A stretch of 29,421 nucleotides of DNA, from NCBI GenBank assembly GCA_050117315.1, contig JASFMY010000086.1, forward strand, positions 1 to 29,421, in the 5' to 3' direction. This document shows positions 7,838 through 16,398 of this stretch, one piece after another. Numbering within the stretch: position 1 is the stretch's first letter; each line of letters opens with the position of its first letter. The DNA is from JANQIV01 sp050117315. GTDB taxonomy: Bacteria > Bacteroidota > Ignavibacteria > Ignavibacteriales > Melioribacteraceae. Made by a program: the position numbers and the translations under genes. Below the pieces are notes generated by a model, which did no database searches, was not told the DNA's origin, and was given only the letters and a program-made list of their open reading frames with translations.

Positions 7838-8854
7838 CTATTCAAAATCGTGCTCAAAATAGTCGACTATTCTATCTACTCCTTTGGATTTCTTTTTTAA
7901 TCTTTTAAGCAAATTATCCTGGAATACCTGGGCTGCATTATACCCGGAATGGTTCAACAGATAATTGAGTGCAATAACTTCTGATATAACAGTAAGATTT
8001 TTACCGGGGACTATCGGTAATTTAATATACTTTATATTTATACCCAAAATGTTTATAGTTTCTGGATCAAGACCTGTTCTTGTATAATCTGTATTATCAT
8101 CCCATACTTCCATCTCAACTATAATTTCGAGCCTTTTTTGATATCTAATTGCCCGAATCCCAAACATACTTCTGATGTCAATAATTCCAATTCCTCTTAC
8201 TTCCATAAAATGTTTCGCTATTTCCGTACCGGAACCGATTATAATTCCTTCGCCTTTCTTGGTGAAGATCACTACATCGTCTGCTACAAGACGGTGACCT
8301 CTTTCAACCAGGTCGAGTGCTACTTCACTTTTGCCGATTCCCGAATTGCCCACGAAAAGCATACCTATTCCATAAACATCAACAAACGAACCGTGTATTG
8401 ATAAGCGTGGTGCAAAATGATCTTCCAACAAGTCGGTAAGCAAATAAGTCAATTTTGTCGTTGAATACTCGGAACCAAAAACGCAAAAACCATTCTTCTC
8501 TGCAGCCTCAATTATTTCGTCGAAGGGTTTATTTTTGTCCGTAATTATTACACACGGTATTTCGAAATCACCTAGGCGGCTTAGCTTTTCTTTTCTTTCT
8601 TCTTTTGTTAACTGTTCAAGATAACGCATTTCGGTATTACCGCATATTTGTATCCTGCTAAATGAGAATAAATCAACAAACCCGGCTAATGCTAAGCCGG
8701 GTCTGTGTAAATTATAATCTGTTATTAATCTTTTGAAACCTTCCTTATTTTTTGAAAGTAATTTCAGACTAAATCTATCCTTAGTCCGCTGAAAAAAATG
8801 TTCAACAGTCATGCTACCTTTAGAACTGATACTTTTTTGATTGATTTTAATCAT
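7838..8854 (-). CDS. hprK: HPr kinase/phosphorylase
   Basis: This 338-residue protein has an N-terminal regulatory domain (about 1-130) and a C-terminal kinase domain. The kinase domain has the P-loop GNSGIGKS at residues 169-176, the catalytic His in SIHG (His154), the ADDVV motif (about 191-195), and the HprK signature MEVRGIGIIDIRSMFG. It phosphorylates and dephosphorylates Ser in HPr. In Gram-positive bacteria this controls catabolite repression; in Gram-negative relatives it is tied to other regulatory uses of the PTS. The ATG overlaps the hpf stop (ATGA), so the two are translationally coupled. No HPr, EI or PTS permease is in the window, so its partner must be encoded elsewhere. Confidence 0.95.
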   Translation of the reverse strand: MIKINQKSISSKGSMTVEHFFQRTKDRFSLKLLSKNKEGFKRLITDYNLHRPGLALAGFVDLFSFSRIQICGNTEMRYLEQLTKEERKEKLSRLGDFEIPCVIITDKNKPFDEIIEAAEKNGFCVFGSEYSTTKLTYLLTDLLEDHFAPRLSIHGSFVDVYGIGMLFVGNSGIGKSEVALDLVERGHRLVADDVVIFTKKGEGIIIGSGTEIAKHFMEVRGIGIIDIRSMFGIRAIRYQKRLEIIVEMEVWDDNTDYTRTGLDPETINILGINIKYIKLPIVPGKNLTVISEVIALNYLLNHSGYNAAQVFQDNLLKRLKKKSKGVDRIVDYFEHDFE

Positions 8855-9153
8855 CTTTTTTTTGCAATTCTTTTTGTTTTTAATTTCTTTAATCTTCTTG
8901 CAAGCTTTTCTGTTGCAACATTTATAGATTTCTTAAAGTCGTCTGTAGTTTCATTTACTACAATAGAGTGACCCGGAATTTTCAAATTAATTTCTGCTGT
9001 TTTAATGCTGTCTTTTTGGTGCATAAAACTCAAGACTACATTTGCTTCCCTAATTTCATCATTGAATCTTGATAATGATTTGATTTCATCCTCGATAAAT
9101 AATTTCAGAGAATCTTTTGCCCTGAACTTCCTTGAAGTGATTTGAATATTCAT
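8851..9153 (-). CDS. hpf: Ribosome hibernation promoting factor, short form (HPF/YfiA)
   Basis: This 100-residue protein has the single S30Ae/HPF domain: it starts MNIQITSRKFRAKDSLKLFI, has a beta-alpha-beta fold pattern and ends in a very basic tail (RLKKLKTKRIAKKR). It lacks the C-terminal dimerisation domain of long HPF, so it belongs to the short HPF/YfiA class, which binds the 30S A/P-site region and silences ribosomes in stationary phase or stress. AAGGAG precedes the ATG. It lies 10 bases after the xer gene and overlaps hprK by four bases. Physical closeness of hpf and hprK is also known from proteobacterial rpoN clusters, but rpoN is not seen here. Confidence 0.92.
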   Translation of the reverse strand: MNIQITSRKFRAKDSLKLFIEDEIKSLSRFNDEIREANVVLSFMHQKDSIKTAEINLKIPGHSIVVNETTDDFKKSINVATEKLARRLKKLKTKRIAKKR

Positions 9154-9163
9154 ATTGCACTCC

Positions 9164-10063
9164 TTATGATTTTGGGTGTGATTTTTTGTGAGTTTGCTTT
9201 AGCCTCTCGATACTAACCTGAGTATAAATCTGCGTGGTTGATAAATTTTCATGCCCTAAAATTTCTTTTACCGCCATTAAGTCTGCTCCTTTGTCCAGCA
9301 TATGTGTGGCTGCACTGTGCCTTAGAAGGTGCGGACTTTTTTTATAAACGTCTTTAACATCCGATAAATATTTTTTTACAATCCTTTGAACAAACCTCGG
9401 ATAAATTCTTTTGTTGTTTTTGGTAACAAGCAAAGGATCATTTTTTCTTTTACTTTCGAACAAGGACAGATATTGTTTAATAACTTCAATGGATGGTTTT
9501 CCAATTGGTACAATTCTTATTTTTGCCCCCTTGCCCAATACACGTAAAGTAGAGTTAGAAAAATCGACATCGTTTACATTCAAATTACATAATTCAGAAA
9601 CCCTCAGAGAACAACCGTAAAGCAATTCAAAAATTGATCTTATTAGCAAGCTTTTCTCATTATCATCTTCTCTCTCGAGTAATTTAACAATTTTGGGGAA
9701 AGAGTCAACATTTATTGTTTCAGGTAATTTCCTATTTATTTTGGGATTAGAAATATCCGAAATTGGATTATTTACGAGAAGTTCATTTCTCATCAAAAAA
9801 TTGAAAAATCCTCTTAGCGTTGATAATTTCCGCGAAATAGAAACTTTCGACAGGTCTTTATCATTCAATTCCATTAAAAATAGTCTAACGGTATTTTCAG
9901 AAATTTTTTGAATAACTTCGATTTCCTTGGAGTTACAGAAAACGAGGAACTGTTCTAGGTCAATTTTATATGAATTAAGTGTGTTTTCCGAAACTCTTTT
10001 TATTCCAGAAAGTTCTCTGAGAAAATTATCAATGCAATGATTGATATAGTGATTTTCTTTCAT
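9164..10063 (-). CDS. Site-specific tyrosine recombinase XerC/XerD type
   Basis: This 299-residue recombinase has the length and layout of the chromosomal Xer proteins: a core-binding SAM-like domain (about 5-95) and a catalytic domain (about 112-290). The catalytic set is complete: Arg154 in CSLRVSEL, Lys178 in GKGAKIR, His245 and Arg248 in HLLRHSAATHML, His271 in LGHENL, and the nucleophile Tyr280 in TTQIYTQVS. It would resolve chromosome dimers at dif together with a second Xer protein or alone. Its place inside a housekeeping operon (between smg-like and hpf genes) argues for this role and not for a mobile-element integrase. I cannot decide between XerC and XerD. Confidence 0.92.
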   Translation of the reverse strand: MKENHYINHCIDNFLRELSGIKRVSENTLNSYKIDLEQFLVFCNSKEIEVIQKISENTVRLFLMELNDKDLSKVSISRKLSTLRGFFNFLMRNELLVNNPISDISNPKINRKLPETINVDSFPKIVKLLEREDDNEKSLLIRSIFELLYGCSLRVSELCNLNVNDVDFSNSTLRVLGKGAKIRIVPIGKPSIEVIKQYLSLFESKRKNDPLLVTKNNKRIYPRFVQRIVKKYLSDVKDVYKKSPHLLRHSAATHMLDKGADLMAVKEILGHENLSTTQIYTQVSIERLKQTHKKSHPKS

Positions 10064-10081
10064 AAAAATTAAATCACCGGG

Positions 10082-10537
10082 TTAGTTTATTTTATCGGAT
10101 GAATACAAGAGTATTCTGCTTCCTGGCAAGATGTCTTCGTTAAAATCTACAAGCGATATCAAAATTATCCAGTTAATATCTTCCTTTGTAATCGTATTTT
10201 CCGGAAATAAAGCCGCTTGTTCTAGTACTAATTCCAAATCAACCGAATTAAGCAATCCCACATTATAAAGATGTAAAATATAATTGCTGTTTTCTATACC
10301 GAGTAATTCTTTTTCTTCTTCTGTCAACATTCTGATATTATCAGTGTTGTCTCTTTCCTGTTTATGAGTAACCCTGCTGCTTAATACTTTATCATAAACA
10401 AGGCTGAATGCAACGCTAACGGTTTGCTTGTCAAATTCTTTATCTTTGCTTAATAACTTATTTACTTCGTCAAGAGTAATATTCTTGTTAAGACCTTCTA
10501 AAATTTTAGCAATCACTTCAACAATCTTAGCCGCCAT
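10082..10537 (-). CDS. DUF494/Smg family protein
   Basis: This 151-residue protein resembles Smg (DUF494) of E. coli. A helical N-terminal half precedes the conserved middle R-M-L-T-x-E-E-K-E-L-L-G, then a segment for a helix with the L-x-x-V-L/N-L-x-x-E pattern, and a C-terminal TKEDINWIILISL matching the family's (L/E)DLKWVILMVL. Function is unknown; in proteobacteria it lies near DprA and topoisomerase genes. Here it begins within the last 11 bases of ybeY and ends 18 bases before the xer gene, so it is part of the same transcript. The assignment rests on remembered family patterns and is moderate. Confidence 0.7.
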   Translation of the reverse strand: MAAKIVEVIAKILEGLNKNITLDEVNKLLSKDKEFDKQTVSVAFSLVYDKVLSSRVTHKQERDNTDNIRMLTEEEKELLGIENSNYILHLYNVGLLNSVDLELVLEQAALFPENTITKEDINWIILISLVDFNEDILPGSRILLYSSDKIN

Positions 10538-10982
10538 ACTTGAATGAACCTTTTTTAATTTCGTAGCTTAAAATATCGACCAGCCTGTTTTCTTCTTTCT
10601 TCATTTTGGATTTTGACACTTTATCACGGTCATCGTAACCCAACATGTGCAAAATCCCGTGTATAACAAGTCTAACTATTTCGTTCGAAAAATGGACCTT
10701 ATATTTTTTGGAGTTTGCAAAAGCATCGTCCAGAGATATAAAAATCTCACCATCCAAAATATCATTTTTCCTCGAATAATTAAAGGTAATAATATCTGTT
10801 GAATAATCGTGTTTGAGATAGGATTTGTTTAGTGAATGCATCTCTTCAGAAGTAACAAAATTTACAGGCAAACTCTCAATCTCAAATAAAAATATTTTTT
10901 TGAGACGTGTAATTATTTTATGGACGTCTTTTTTGCTTATAAATGATTTATTACTAACCGTTACAAATACATTTTTATTCAA
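10527..10982 (-). CDS. ybeY: Endoribonuclease/rRNA maturation factor YbeY
   Basis: This 151-residue UPF0054 metalloprotein is needed for 16S rRNA 3'-end maturation and ribosome quality control in other bacteria. The metal motif HGxLHxxGYDx is seen as HGILHMLGYDD: His108 and His112 are present, while the third usual ligand His is Asp118. An Asp at this place is common in Bacteroidota relatives as I recall them, so it is a lineage variant more than a defect. DYSTDIITFNYS (about 59-70) matches the family's TDVLSFP-type segment. The first available start is TTG at 10982; the nearby ATGs are out of frame. It overlaps the DUF494 gene by 11 bases. Confidence 0.9.
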   Translation of the reverse strand: MNKNVFVTVSNKSFISKKDVHKIITRLKKIFLFEIESLPVNFVTSEEMHSLNKSYLKHDYSTDIITFNYSRKNDILDGEIFISLDDAFANSKKYKVHFSNEIVRLVIHGILHMLGYDDRDKVSKSKMKKEENRLVDILSYEIKKGSFKYGG

Positions 10983-11004
10983 TATTTCATCTGTATTATT
11001 TTGT

Positions 11005-11541
11005 CTAAATATTTTCTTTTAACGATTCTAAAGTGGTTTTAGTGTAGCCCAAATACCTGTTTGCGGATTTTTCAAATTCCTGCATCTCTTTATCTGTTAG
11101 ATCCCGGATAATTTTCGCCGGAACTCCTCCTACAAGTTTACCCGAAGGCACGATAAAATCCGGTCTTACAACAGCGCCGGCCGCAACCATTGATTGTTCT
11201 TCAACTACGGCTCCATCCAGCACAATGCTTCCAATACCAATTAAAGTTAAGTCTTGAAGAGTACAACCGTGCAGCTTAACACTATGCCCTATAGTAACTT
11301 TGTTTCCAATTATCAAAGGGTGGGTTTTGTTGGTTACGTGAAGCATTGAACAATCCTGCACATTGGTTAACTCACCAATCCTTATATAATTAACGTCACC
11401 TCTTATCACAGTGTTGTACCAAACACTTGAGTTTTTGCCCACTACAACGTCACCAATAATTTTACTGCCGGATGCTAAAAAAACCGAACGATCAATAGTA
11501 GGAAGAATACCTTTATATGGAAATATTTTTTGTTCATTCAT
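11005..11541 (-). CDS. Gamma-carbonic anhydrase-like hexapeptide protein (YrdA/PaaY type)
   Basis: This 178-residue left-handed beta-helix protein has repeated hexapeptide turns (IIGDVVVGKNSSVWYNTVIRGD and onwards). Conserved residues are Arg47 and Asp49 in IRGDVNYIRIG, NVQDCSMLH, and the three zinc-binding histidines His68, His86 and His91 in LHVT and GHSVKLHGC. Such proteins form trimers with the metal between subunits; some hydrate CO2, while others such as PaaY are thioesterases. Catalytic activity cannot be told from sequence alone. The gene lies 9 bases after the S41 protease gene and 22 bases before ybeY, within the long operon. Confidence 0.88.
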   Translation of the reverse strand: MNEQKIFPYKGILPTIDRSVFLASGSKIIGDVVVGKNSSVWYNTVIRGDVNYIRIGELTNVQDCSMLHVTNKTHPLIIGNKVTIGHSVKLHGCTLQDLTLIGIGSIVLDGAVVEEQSMVAAGAVVRPDFIVPSGKLVGGVPAKIIRDLTDKEMQEFEKSANRYLGYTKTTLESLKENI

Positions 11542-11550
11542 AGAGTAACT

Positions 11551-13149
11551 TTATTTTAATTCTGCTATATCTTCTGCAATATCAAAGACGCTGATTCCTT
11601 TGTTAAAAGTTTTGTCAATTTTTAACATCACTGAATACCATCCTTCGTTTTTCCAAAACTCTCTTGCTACGTAGCCTTTTAGCCTGGTAAGAATAAAATT
11701 TTTATCTTTTACAAAATCTTCTTCAACAAATTCAATTTTCATTTTTTTTGTGAACTCAATAAAATCATCAACTTCACTTTCACTAAAATGAAACTTATCT
11801 AAAAATTTAGAAAGGGTGGGATATTCATTTTTTATTTGATTTTTATTGTCGTCCAGGTAGTTTCTAATAAACTCATAAAAAACATTCTTTCTTCTCAACT
11901 CAACCGAATAATTTGTTATGGAATCATTTTTAATAATATAATCAGGAGTAATTCCGCCGCCGCCGTATACAGTTCTTCCGCCTTTGGTTTTGAAGACCGG
12001 TTTTGTGCTATCGTTTTCTGCAATATGATCCAGATTTAACCTTTCGTCTTCTTCCCTTTCCCTTACTTCCTTATAATAATCTTTAGGATTGTCATAGTCC
12101 CTTTGAATAGCCCTACCGGAAGGGGTAAAATATTTCGCAATAGTTATTCTTACTGCAGAATTATCAGATAAAACAAACGGTCTTTGTACAAGTCCTTTAC
12201 CAAAAGTAGTTTCACCTACAACAATTCCTCTATCCCAGTCCTGTACTGCCCCGGAAACAATTTCACTTGCCGAAGCGCTTCCCCTGTTGACTAAAACTAT
12301 GAGCGGAATTTTTTCAAACGGGTAACCATTTTCAGCCAGGTATTCTTCATCAAAACTTTCGAATCTCCCCTTAGTGTAAACTATCATTTTGTTTCCGTCG
12401 ATAAACAAATCAGAGATTCTATATGCCTGAGAAAGAAGTCCGCCGGGATTATTACGCAAGTCAAGCACTAATTTTTTCATTCCTCTTTTCGACAAATCAC
12501 TTAACGCAGTTATCATTTCACTGTACGATGTTTCCGAGAACCTGGATAAGCTTATATATCCTGTTTCATCGTCATACATCAAACCGACATCCACTGAATA
12601 GATAGGTATTTCATCCCTAATAATTGTGAAATCAAGAAGCTCATCTATTGAGGGCCTATAGATTGTTACGTCAACCGGGGTTCCTTTTTGGCCTCGTAAA
12701 TTCTTATACACATCATCATTTGTAAACCCAACCGCACTTTCATTATTTATCTTAATAATCCTGTCACCCGAAGAGATTCCAAGCTTTTCGCTCGGACCGC
12801 CTGAAATAGGAGAAACAACAGTAATAGTATCCTTTATTATTTGAAACTCAATACCGATTCCCTCAAATTTTCCGCTGAATTTTTCTTCAGCTTTTTTCTG
12901 CCTTTGGGGCGGGATATAAACGCTGTGGGGATCAAGGTCGTCAAGCATTCCTTTGATTGCAGACTCAACCAGTTCGTCGCTATCAACATCTTTATAGTAA
13001 TATTTATTTGTGTAGTTGAGAACATCATTAAACTTTTTGAGGTTCTCACGCAGATTATCACTTGAAAATAAGTTTTCAATTTGGAAACCCAATGTCATTC
13101 CAAATACAAGTACTATTAACATTAACGGAAATTTAAAACGCTTTTTCAT
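11551..13149 (-). CDS. C-terminal processing peptidase, S41 family
   Basis: This 532-residue periplasmic serine protease has an uncleaved or signal-type hydrophobic segment at about residues 7-22, an N-terminal cap, a PDZ domain at about 95-165 (GKFEGIGIEFQI and onward), and the S41 catalytic domain. The catalytic Ser is Ser293 in NRGSASASEIVSGA and Lys318 lies in TTFGKG, the Ser/Lys dyad of CtpA-like enzymes. A C-terminal extension of about 180 residues, common in Bacteroidota homologues, follows the core. It would trim or degrade envelope proteins by their C-termini. It lies 71 bases after the DUF2279-like gene and 9 bases before the carbonic anhydrase-like gene. Confidence 0.93.
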   Translation of the reverse strand: MKKRFKFPLMLIVLVFGMTLGFQIENLFSSDNLRENLKKFNDVLNYTNKYYYKDVDSDELVESAIKGMLDDLDPHSVYIPPQRQKKAEEKFSGKFEGIGIEFQIIKDTITVVSPISGGPSEKLGISSGDRIIKINNESAVGFTNDDVYKNLRGQKGTPVDVTIYRPSIDELLDFTIIRDEIPIYSVDVGLMYDDETGYISLSRFSETSYSEMITALSDLSKRGMKKLVLDLRNNPGGLLSQAYRISDLFIDGNKMIVYTKGRFESFDEEYLAENGYPFEKIPLIVLVNRGSASASEIVSGAVQDWDRGIVVGETTFGKGLVQRPFVLSDNSAVRITIAKYFTPSGRAIQRDYDNPKDYYKEVREREEDERLNLDHIAENDSTKPVFKTKGGRTVYGGGGITPDYIIKNDSITNYSVELRRKNVFYEFIRNYLDDNKNQIKNEYPTLSKFLDKFHFSESEVDDFIEFTKKMKIEFVEEDFVKDKNFILTRLKGYVAREFWKNEGWYSVMLKIDKTFNKGISVFDIAEDIAELK

Positions 13150-13220
13150 ATATAACTCTCAAATAATACCTAAAGAAATTTTAATGTATACATATTTTTT
13201 TTATACCGCAATTCATTTTG

Positions 13221-14156
13221 TCAAAATGTAAATGCTATAAATTTCATATCCGGTGAAACTCTAATGCCCGGCAGAGGAAAATGAAAATAATTTAATGTGT
13301 TTTTTATAAATTGCCAGAACCTGCCGTTAAGCGGTAGAGTTTCAGCATCAAAATCTAAAGCAATATAATATTCGTTATTTATGACGTTTCCAGATATACT
13401 CGAGTTCGTTCCAATGCCGAAAGAAAGCATTAAAAAAGAAGGCCAAAATTTAGCGACCTTTTCCGGCAGCAGTTCTTTTACCCTTACTCCCAGCCAATAA
13501 ATATGGCCGCTGTAATCTTCCCCAAAAGACAATTCATTATTCTTATTTATTTTATCAAGACTATAACTGAATTTCGGTTGAAAATGTTTCAGCGTAGGGA
13601 TGTAATATTGTCCCAGCACATACCCGGCGCCAATTATATTAAACAAATACCCCGATGCATCAAAACCTTCATCTCTTGTAAATCCGTCAATTCCTTCTAT
13701 TAATGAATTATAACTCAAAGCAATTGCGGCAGAATAGATTGTTGCCAATTCATAATCCATATTTGCCGATTCTAAAGAAGCAGAATAAAAATGTGCTATG
13801 AAATTAGTTGAATAAAATTTCGAAAATCTTTTTATCCATGCTGAGTTATTACTCTCGGCAAAATGAAAATTTGTACTTCTACCTTTCCAGTAATTATTTG
13901 TCTGAGCAACAATCAGAGGCGTACCAACGACAACCGAAAGTACAGCCGTACTTAGTAATATGGATTTATTGACGGGAGGATAAGGCGGCTTATCAAAGTC
14001 CCGGTTAATTTGTATTTCTGTTTTAAGTTCAAGCAATTGTTTTGGCAAAATTCTAATTTGGTTTAATGAATCAATTTCTTGCGGAGATATAAGGTTTATC
14101 CAAAGGCAAAATAGTAATAACCATTTTGCCTTTTGTTTTGCTGCTTTAAACATCAT
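13221..14156 (-). CDS. DUF2279-like (YfiM-type) envelope protein
   Basis: This 311-residue protein has an N-terminal hydrophobic segment likely to be a signal peptide (residues 11-25), then a second hydrophobic stretch around 66-84. The middle part has the pattern seen in DUF2279/YfiM proteins: a W-K-G-R-S-T-N-F-H-F region, then F-x-x-F-Y-S-T-N-F-I-A-H-F-Y near 120 and an E-G-x-D-G-F-T-R-D-E-G-F-D-x-S acidic motif near 165. The last third is rich in alternating hydrophobic residues and ends in Phe, consistent with beta strands or an outer-membrane location, but I cannot confirm this. It starts 7 bases after the lysS stop. Function is unknown. Confidence 0.6.
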   Translation of the reverse strand: MMFKAAKQKAKWLLLFCLWINLISPQEIDSLNQIRILPKQLLELKTEIQINRDFDKPPYPPVNKSILLSTAVLSVVVGTPLIVAQTNNYWKGRSTNFHFAESNNSAWIKRFSKFYSTNFIAHFYSASLESANMDYELATIYSAAIALSYNSLIEGIDGFTRDEGFDASGYLFNIIGAGYVLGQYYIPTLKHFQPKFSYSLDKINKNNELSFGEDYSGHIYWLGVRVKELLPEKVAKFWPSFLMLSFGIGTNSSISGNVINNEYYIALDFDAETLPLNGRFWQFIKNTLNYFHFPLPGIRVSPDMKFIAFTF

Positions 14157-14163
14157 AAGATTT

Positions 14164-15669
14164 TTATTTATCAGGCCTCATGTGCGGGAACAAAATCACG
14201 TCACGGATTGAAGGCTGGTTTGTAAACAGCATAACCATTCTATCAATACCAACACCAAGCCCGGCAGTTGGCGGCATGCCGTATTCTAAGGCTTTTACGT
14301 AATCTTCATCAATCCGGTGCGCTTCGTCGTCGCCTTCTTCGCGCATTTTATTTTGATCTTTAAATCTATCTAACTGGTCTATGGGATCATTCAATTCACT
14401 GAATGCGTTACAGATTTCCCGGCCAAGAACAAAGCCTTCAAATCTTTCTACAAGTCCTTCCTTTGATCTGTGCTTTTTAGCTAACGGCGATAACTCAAGC
14501 GGGTAGTCGGTAATGAAAGTCGGCTGAACTAAACTCGGCTGTAACGACACTTCAAATAGTTCGTCAATTAATTTGCCCCTGCTTTCACCTCCTTTTAATT
14601 CTACTCCCCTGCTTTTCAGTGCTTCTTTTATTACATCAACGGAATCGCTCAAAACATCAATTCCCGTAATTCTTTTTAATTCATCAGTCATAGAAACTCT
14701 TTGCCATTTAGGTCCAAAATCTATTTCCTGTCCTTCAATATCAAATTTGGTTCTGTTAAATACTTTCATTGCTATTGTACGGAACATTTCTTCAACAAAA
14801 TCCATCATCCAGTTGTAGTCTTTATACGAAACGTATAATTCCAACATCGTAAATTCGGGATTGTGGGTTTTATCGATTCCTTCATTTCTAAAGTCTTTGC
14901 CGATTTCGTATACACCTTCAAAACCGCCGACAATTAATCTTTTTAGGTAAAGCTCATCGGCAATTCTTAGGTACAAATCAATATCCAAAGCATTATGGTG
15001 AGTAACAAAAGGTCTTGCTGAAGCGCCGCCGTATAACGGCTGGAGAATTGGAGTCTGCACTTCAAGATAGCCGTTGCCGTCTAAAAATTCTCTTATCGCA
15101 GAAGTAATTTTAGACCTTTGCACAAACACTTCTTTTACATCAGGATTTAAAACTAGGTCAAGATACCTCTGGCGGTAACGCAATTCTTTATCGGCGAATT
15201 GATCGTGAATAACTTTATTACCTTCTTCGTCCGTAGTTTCTTTAGCAATAGGAATAGGCCTTAATGATTTGGATAAAATGGTCATACTTTTTGCATGAAC
15301 AGAAATCTCCCCGGTCTTTGTTTTAAATACGAACCCGTCTATGCCGATAAAATCACCTATATCCATTAGCTTGAATGCACTATAACTTTCTTCACCAACT
15401 TCATCTTTTTTTATATAAACTTGTATTCTTCCTTCTTTATCCTGTATGTGAAAGAAAGATGCTTTTCCCATTCTCCTGATCGCCATAATTCTTCCGGCAA
15501 TCTTTACATCCTTTTCAAAATAGTTTTCAAAATCTTTTTTTATTGATTCCGAATGTGCGGTAACTTCACATTCATAAGCATAAGGTAGAAAGTTTTTCTT
15601 TTTGAGTTCCTCTAATTCTTCGTGTCTCCTTTTTATCAAAACATTTGCATCTTCATGATGACTGTCCAA
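14164..15669 (-). CDS. lysS: Lysine--tRNA ligase, class II
   Basis: This class II lysyl-tRNA synthetase charges tRNA-Lys in the cytoplasm. The N-terminal OB-fold anticodon-binding domain (about 45-145) contains the GRIMAIRRMGKASFFHIQD segment. The catalytic core shows motif 2 (VYEIGKDFRNEGIDKTHNPEFTMLE) and motif 3 (GLGVGIDRMVML, ending in FPHMRP). At 501 residues it is full length. A TTG at 15681 is in frame, but it overlaps the Shine-Dalgarno sequence; the TTG at 15669 lies five bases after a perfect GGAGG and is the better start. It follows the rluB-like gene by 24 bases. Confidence 0.97.
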   Translation of the reverse strand: MDSHHEDANVLIKRRHEELEELKKKNFLPYAYECEVTAHSESIKKDFENYFEKDVKIAGRIMAIRRMGKASFFHIQDKEGRIQVYIKKDEVGEESYSAFKLMDIGDFIGIDGFVFKTKTGEISVHAKSMTILSKSLRPIPIAKETTDEEGNKVIHDQFADKELRYRQRYLDLVLNPDVKEVFVQRSKITSAIREFLDGNGYLEVQTPILQPLYGGASARPFVTHHNALDIDLYLRIADELYLKRLIVGGFEGVYEIGKDFRNEGIDKTHNPEFTMLELYVSYKDYNWMMDFVEEMFRTIAMKVFNRTKFDIEGQEIDFGPKWQRVSMTDELKRITGIDVLSDSVDVIKEALKSRGVELKGGESRGKLIDELFEVSLQPSLVQPTFITDYPLELSPLAKKHRSKEGLVERFEGFVLGREICNAFSELNDPIDQLDRFKDQNKMREEGDDEAHRIDEDYVKALEYGMPPTAGLGVGIDRMVMLFTNQPSIRDVILFPHMRPDK

Positions 15670-15674
15670 TTTAT

Positions 15675-15679
15675 CCTCC
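15675..15679 (-). promoter_or_regulatory. Shine-Dalgarno sequence that sets the lysS start
   Basis: GGAGG on the minus strand lies five bases upstream of TTG at 15669. The alternative in-frame TTG at 15681 includes the first part of this motif region and has no such sequence before it. This favours the shorter LysS beginning M-D-S-H-H-E-D. Confidence 0.75.
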
Positions 15680-15693
15680 AAATTTCTTTGTTA

Positions 15694-16398
15694 TTAATTT
15701 CTTGATAGAATAGAATTTGTCTCTACTTTATTTAGTTGCCTGTATTCGCCGATTGAAAGTTTACCGGTATTAAAATCACCGAACCTTGTTCTATTAAGTT
15801 CTTTAACAGTATAACCAAACGATGAAAACATTTTTTTCACAAAATGATTTCTTCCTTCAAAACAAATTACTTTTACTGATTTAAGGTTACCCTTTTTTAG
15901 AAGTTCTATACTCTTAAAGTTGCTTTTTCTTCCTTCTAAAATTATTCCTTTAATCAGTCTTTCCTTGTGTTCTGCACTTAAGTCTTTATCCAAAAACACC
16001 GAATATTCTCTTGGGATATTATTCCTCGGGTGAGTTAAAATATTTGAGAACTCACCGTCGTTAGTTAACAGCAGAACTCCCGTGGTGTTAAAATCAAGCC
16101 TCCCGACCGGAAATATTTTTGCACGTGTATTAATTAAATCAACAACCGATTTTCTTTTTTTCTCATCTTTTGTTGTTGAGACAAATCCTTTCGGTTTGTT
16201 CAGTAAAAAGTAAACTTTGTTTTCCGACTTAATTTTTTCACCGTCCACACTTACATTATCCGATTCCGGGTTCACGGTAAAAGCTAGGTCCGTTATTATT
16301 TTTTTATTAACGGATACACGTCCGCTCGTAATGTATTCTTCAGATTTTCTGCGGGAAGCAATACCGCATTCCGCTAAAAATTTATTCAGTCTCATCAT
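15694..16398 (-). CDS. 23S rRNA pseudouridine synthase, RluB/RsuA family
   Basis: This protein of about 234 residues has an N-terminal S4 RNA-binding domain (RLNKFLAECGIASRRKSEEYI) and a pseudouridine synthase domain with the catalytic Asp in PVGRLDFNTTGVLLLTNDGEF (Asp102 by this start). LLNKPKGFVST and GRNHFVKKMFSSFGY are further family marks. RluB modifies U2605 of 23S rRNA in E. coli; the target here is inferred. The start is chosen at the first ATG (16398); an in-frame TTG at 16419 would add seven basic residues outside the S4 domain. It overlaps the end of scpB, and the scpA-scpB-rluB order is a common arrangement in bacteria. Confidence 0.9.
   Translation of the reverse strand: MMRLNKFLAECGIASRRKSEEYITSGRVSVNKKIITDLAFTVNPESDNVSVDGEKIKSENKVYFLLNKPKGFVSTTKDEKKRKSVVDLINTRAKIFPVGRLDFNTTGVLLLTNDGEFSNILTHPRNNIPREYSVFLDKDLSAEHKERLIKGIILEGRKSNFKSIELLKKGNLKSVKVICFEGRNHFVKKMFSSFGYTVKELNRTRFGDFNTGKLSIGEYRQLNKVETNSILSRN

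Noticed and set aside
9164..10063. Xer-type recombinase as a sign of an integrated element
   Set aside because: It sits in a continuous housekeeping operon, has standard Xer length and residues, and no tRNA, att repeats or phage genes flank it.
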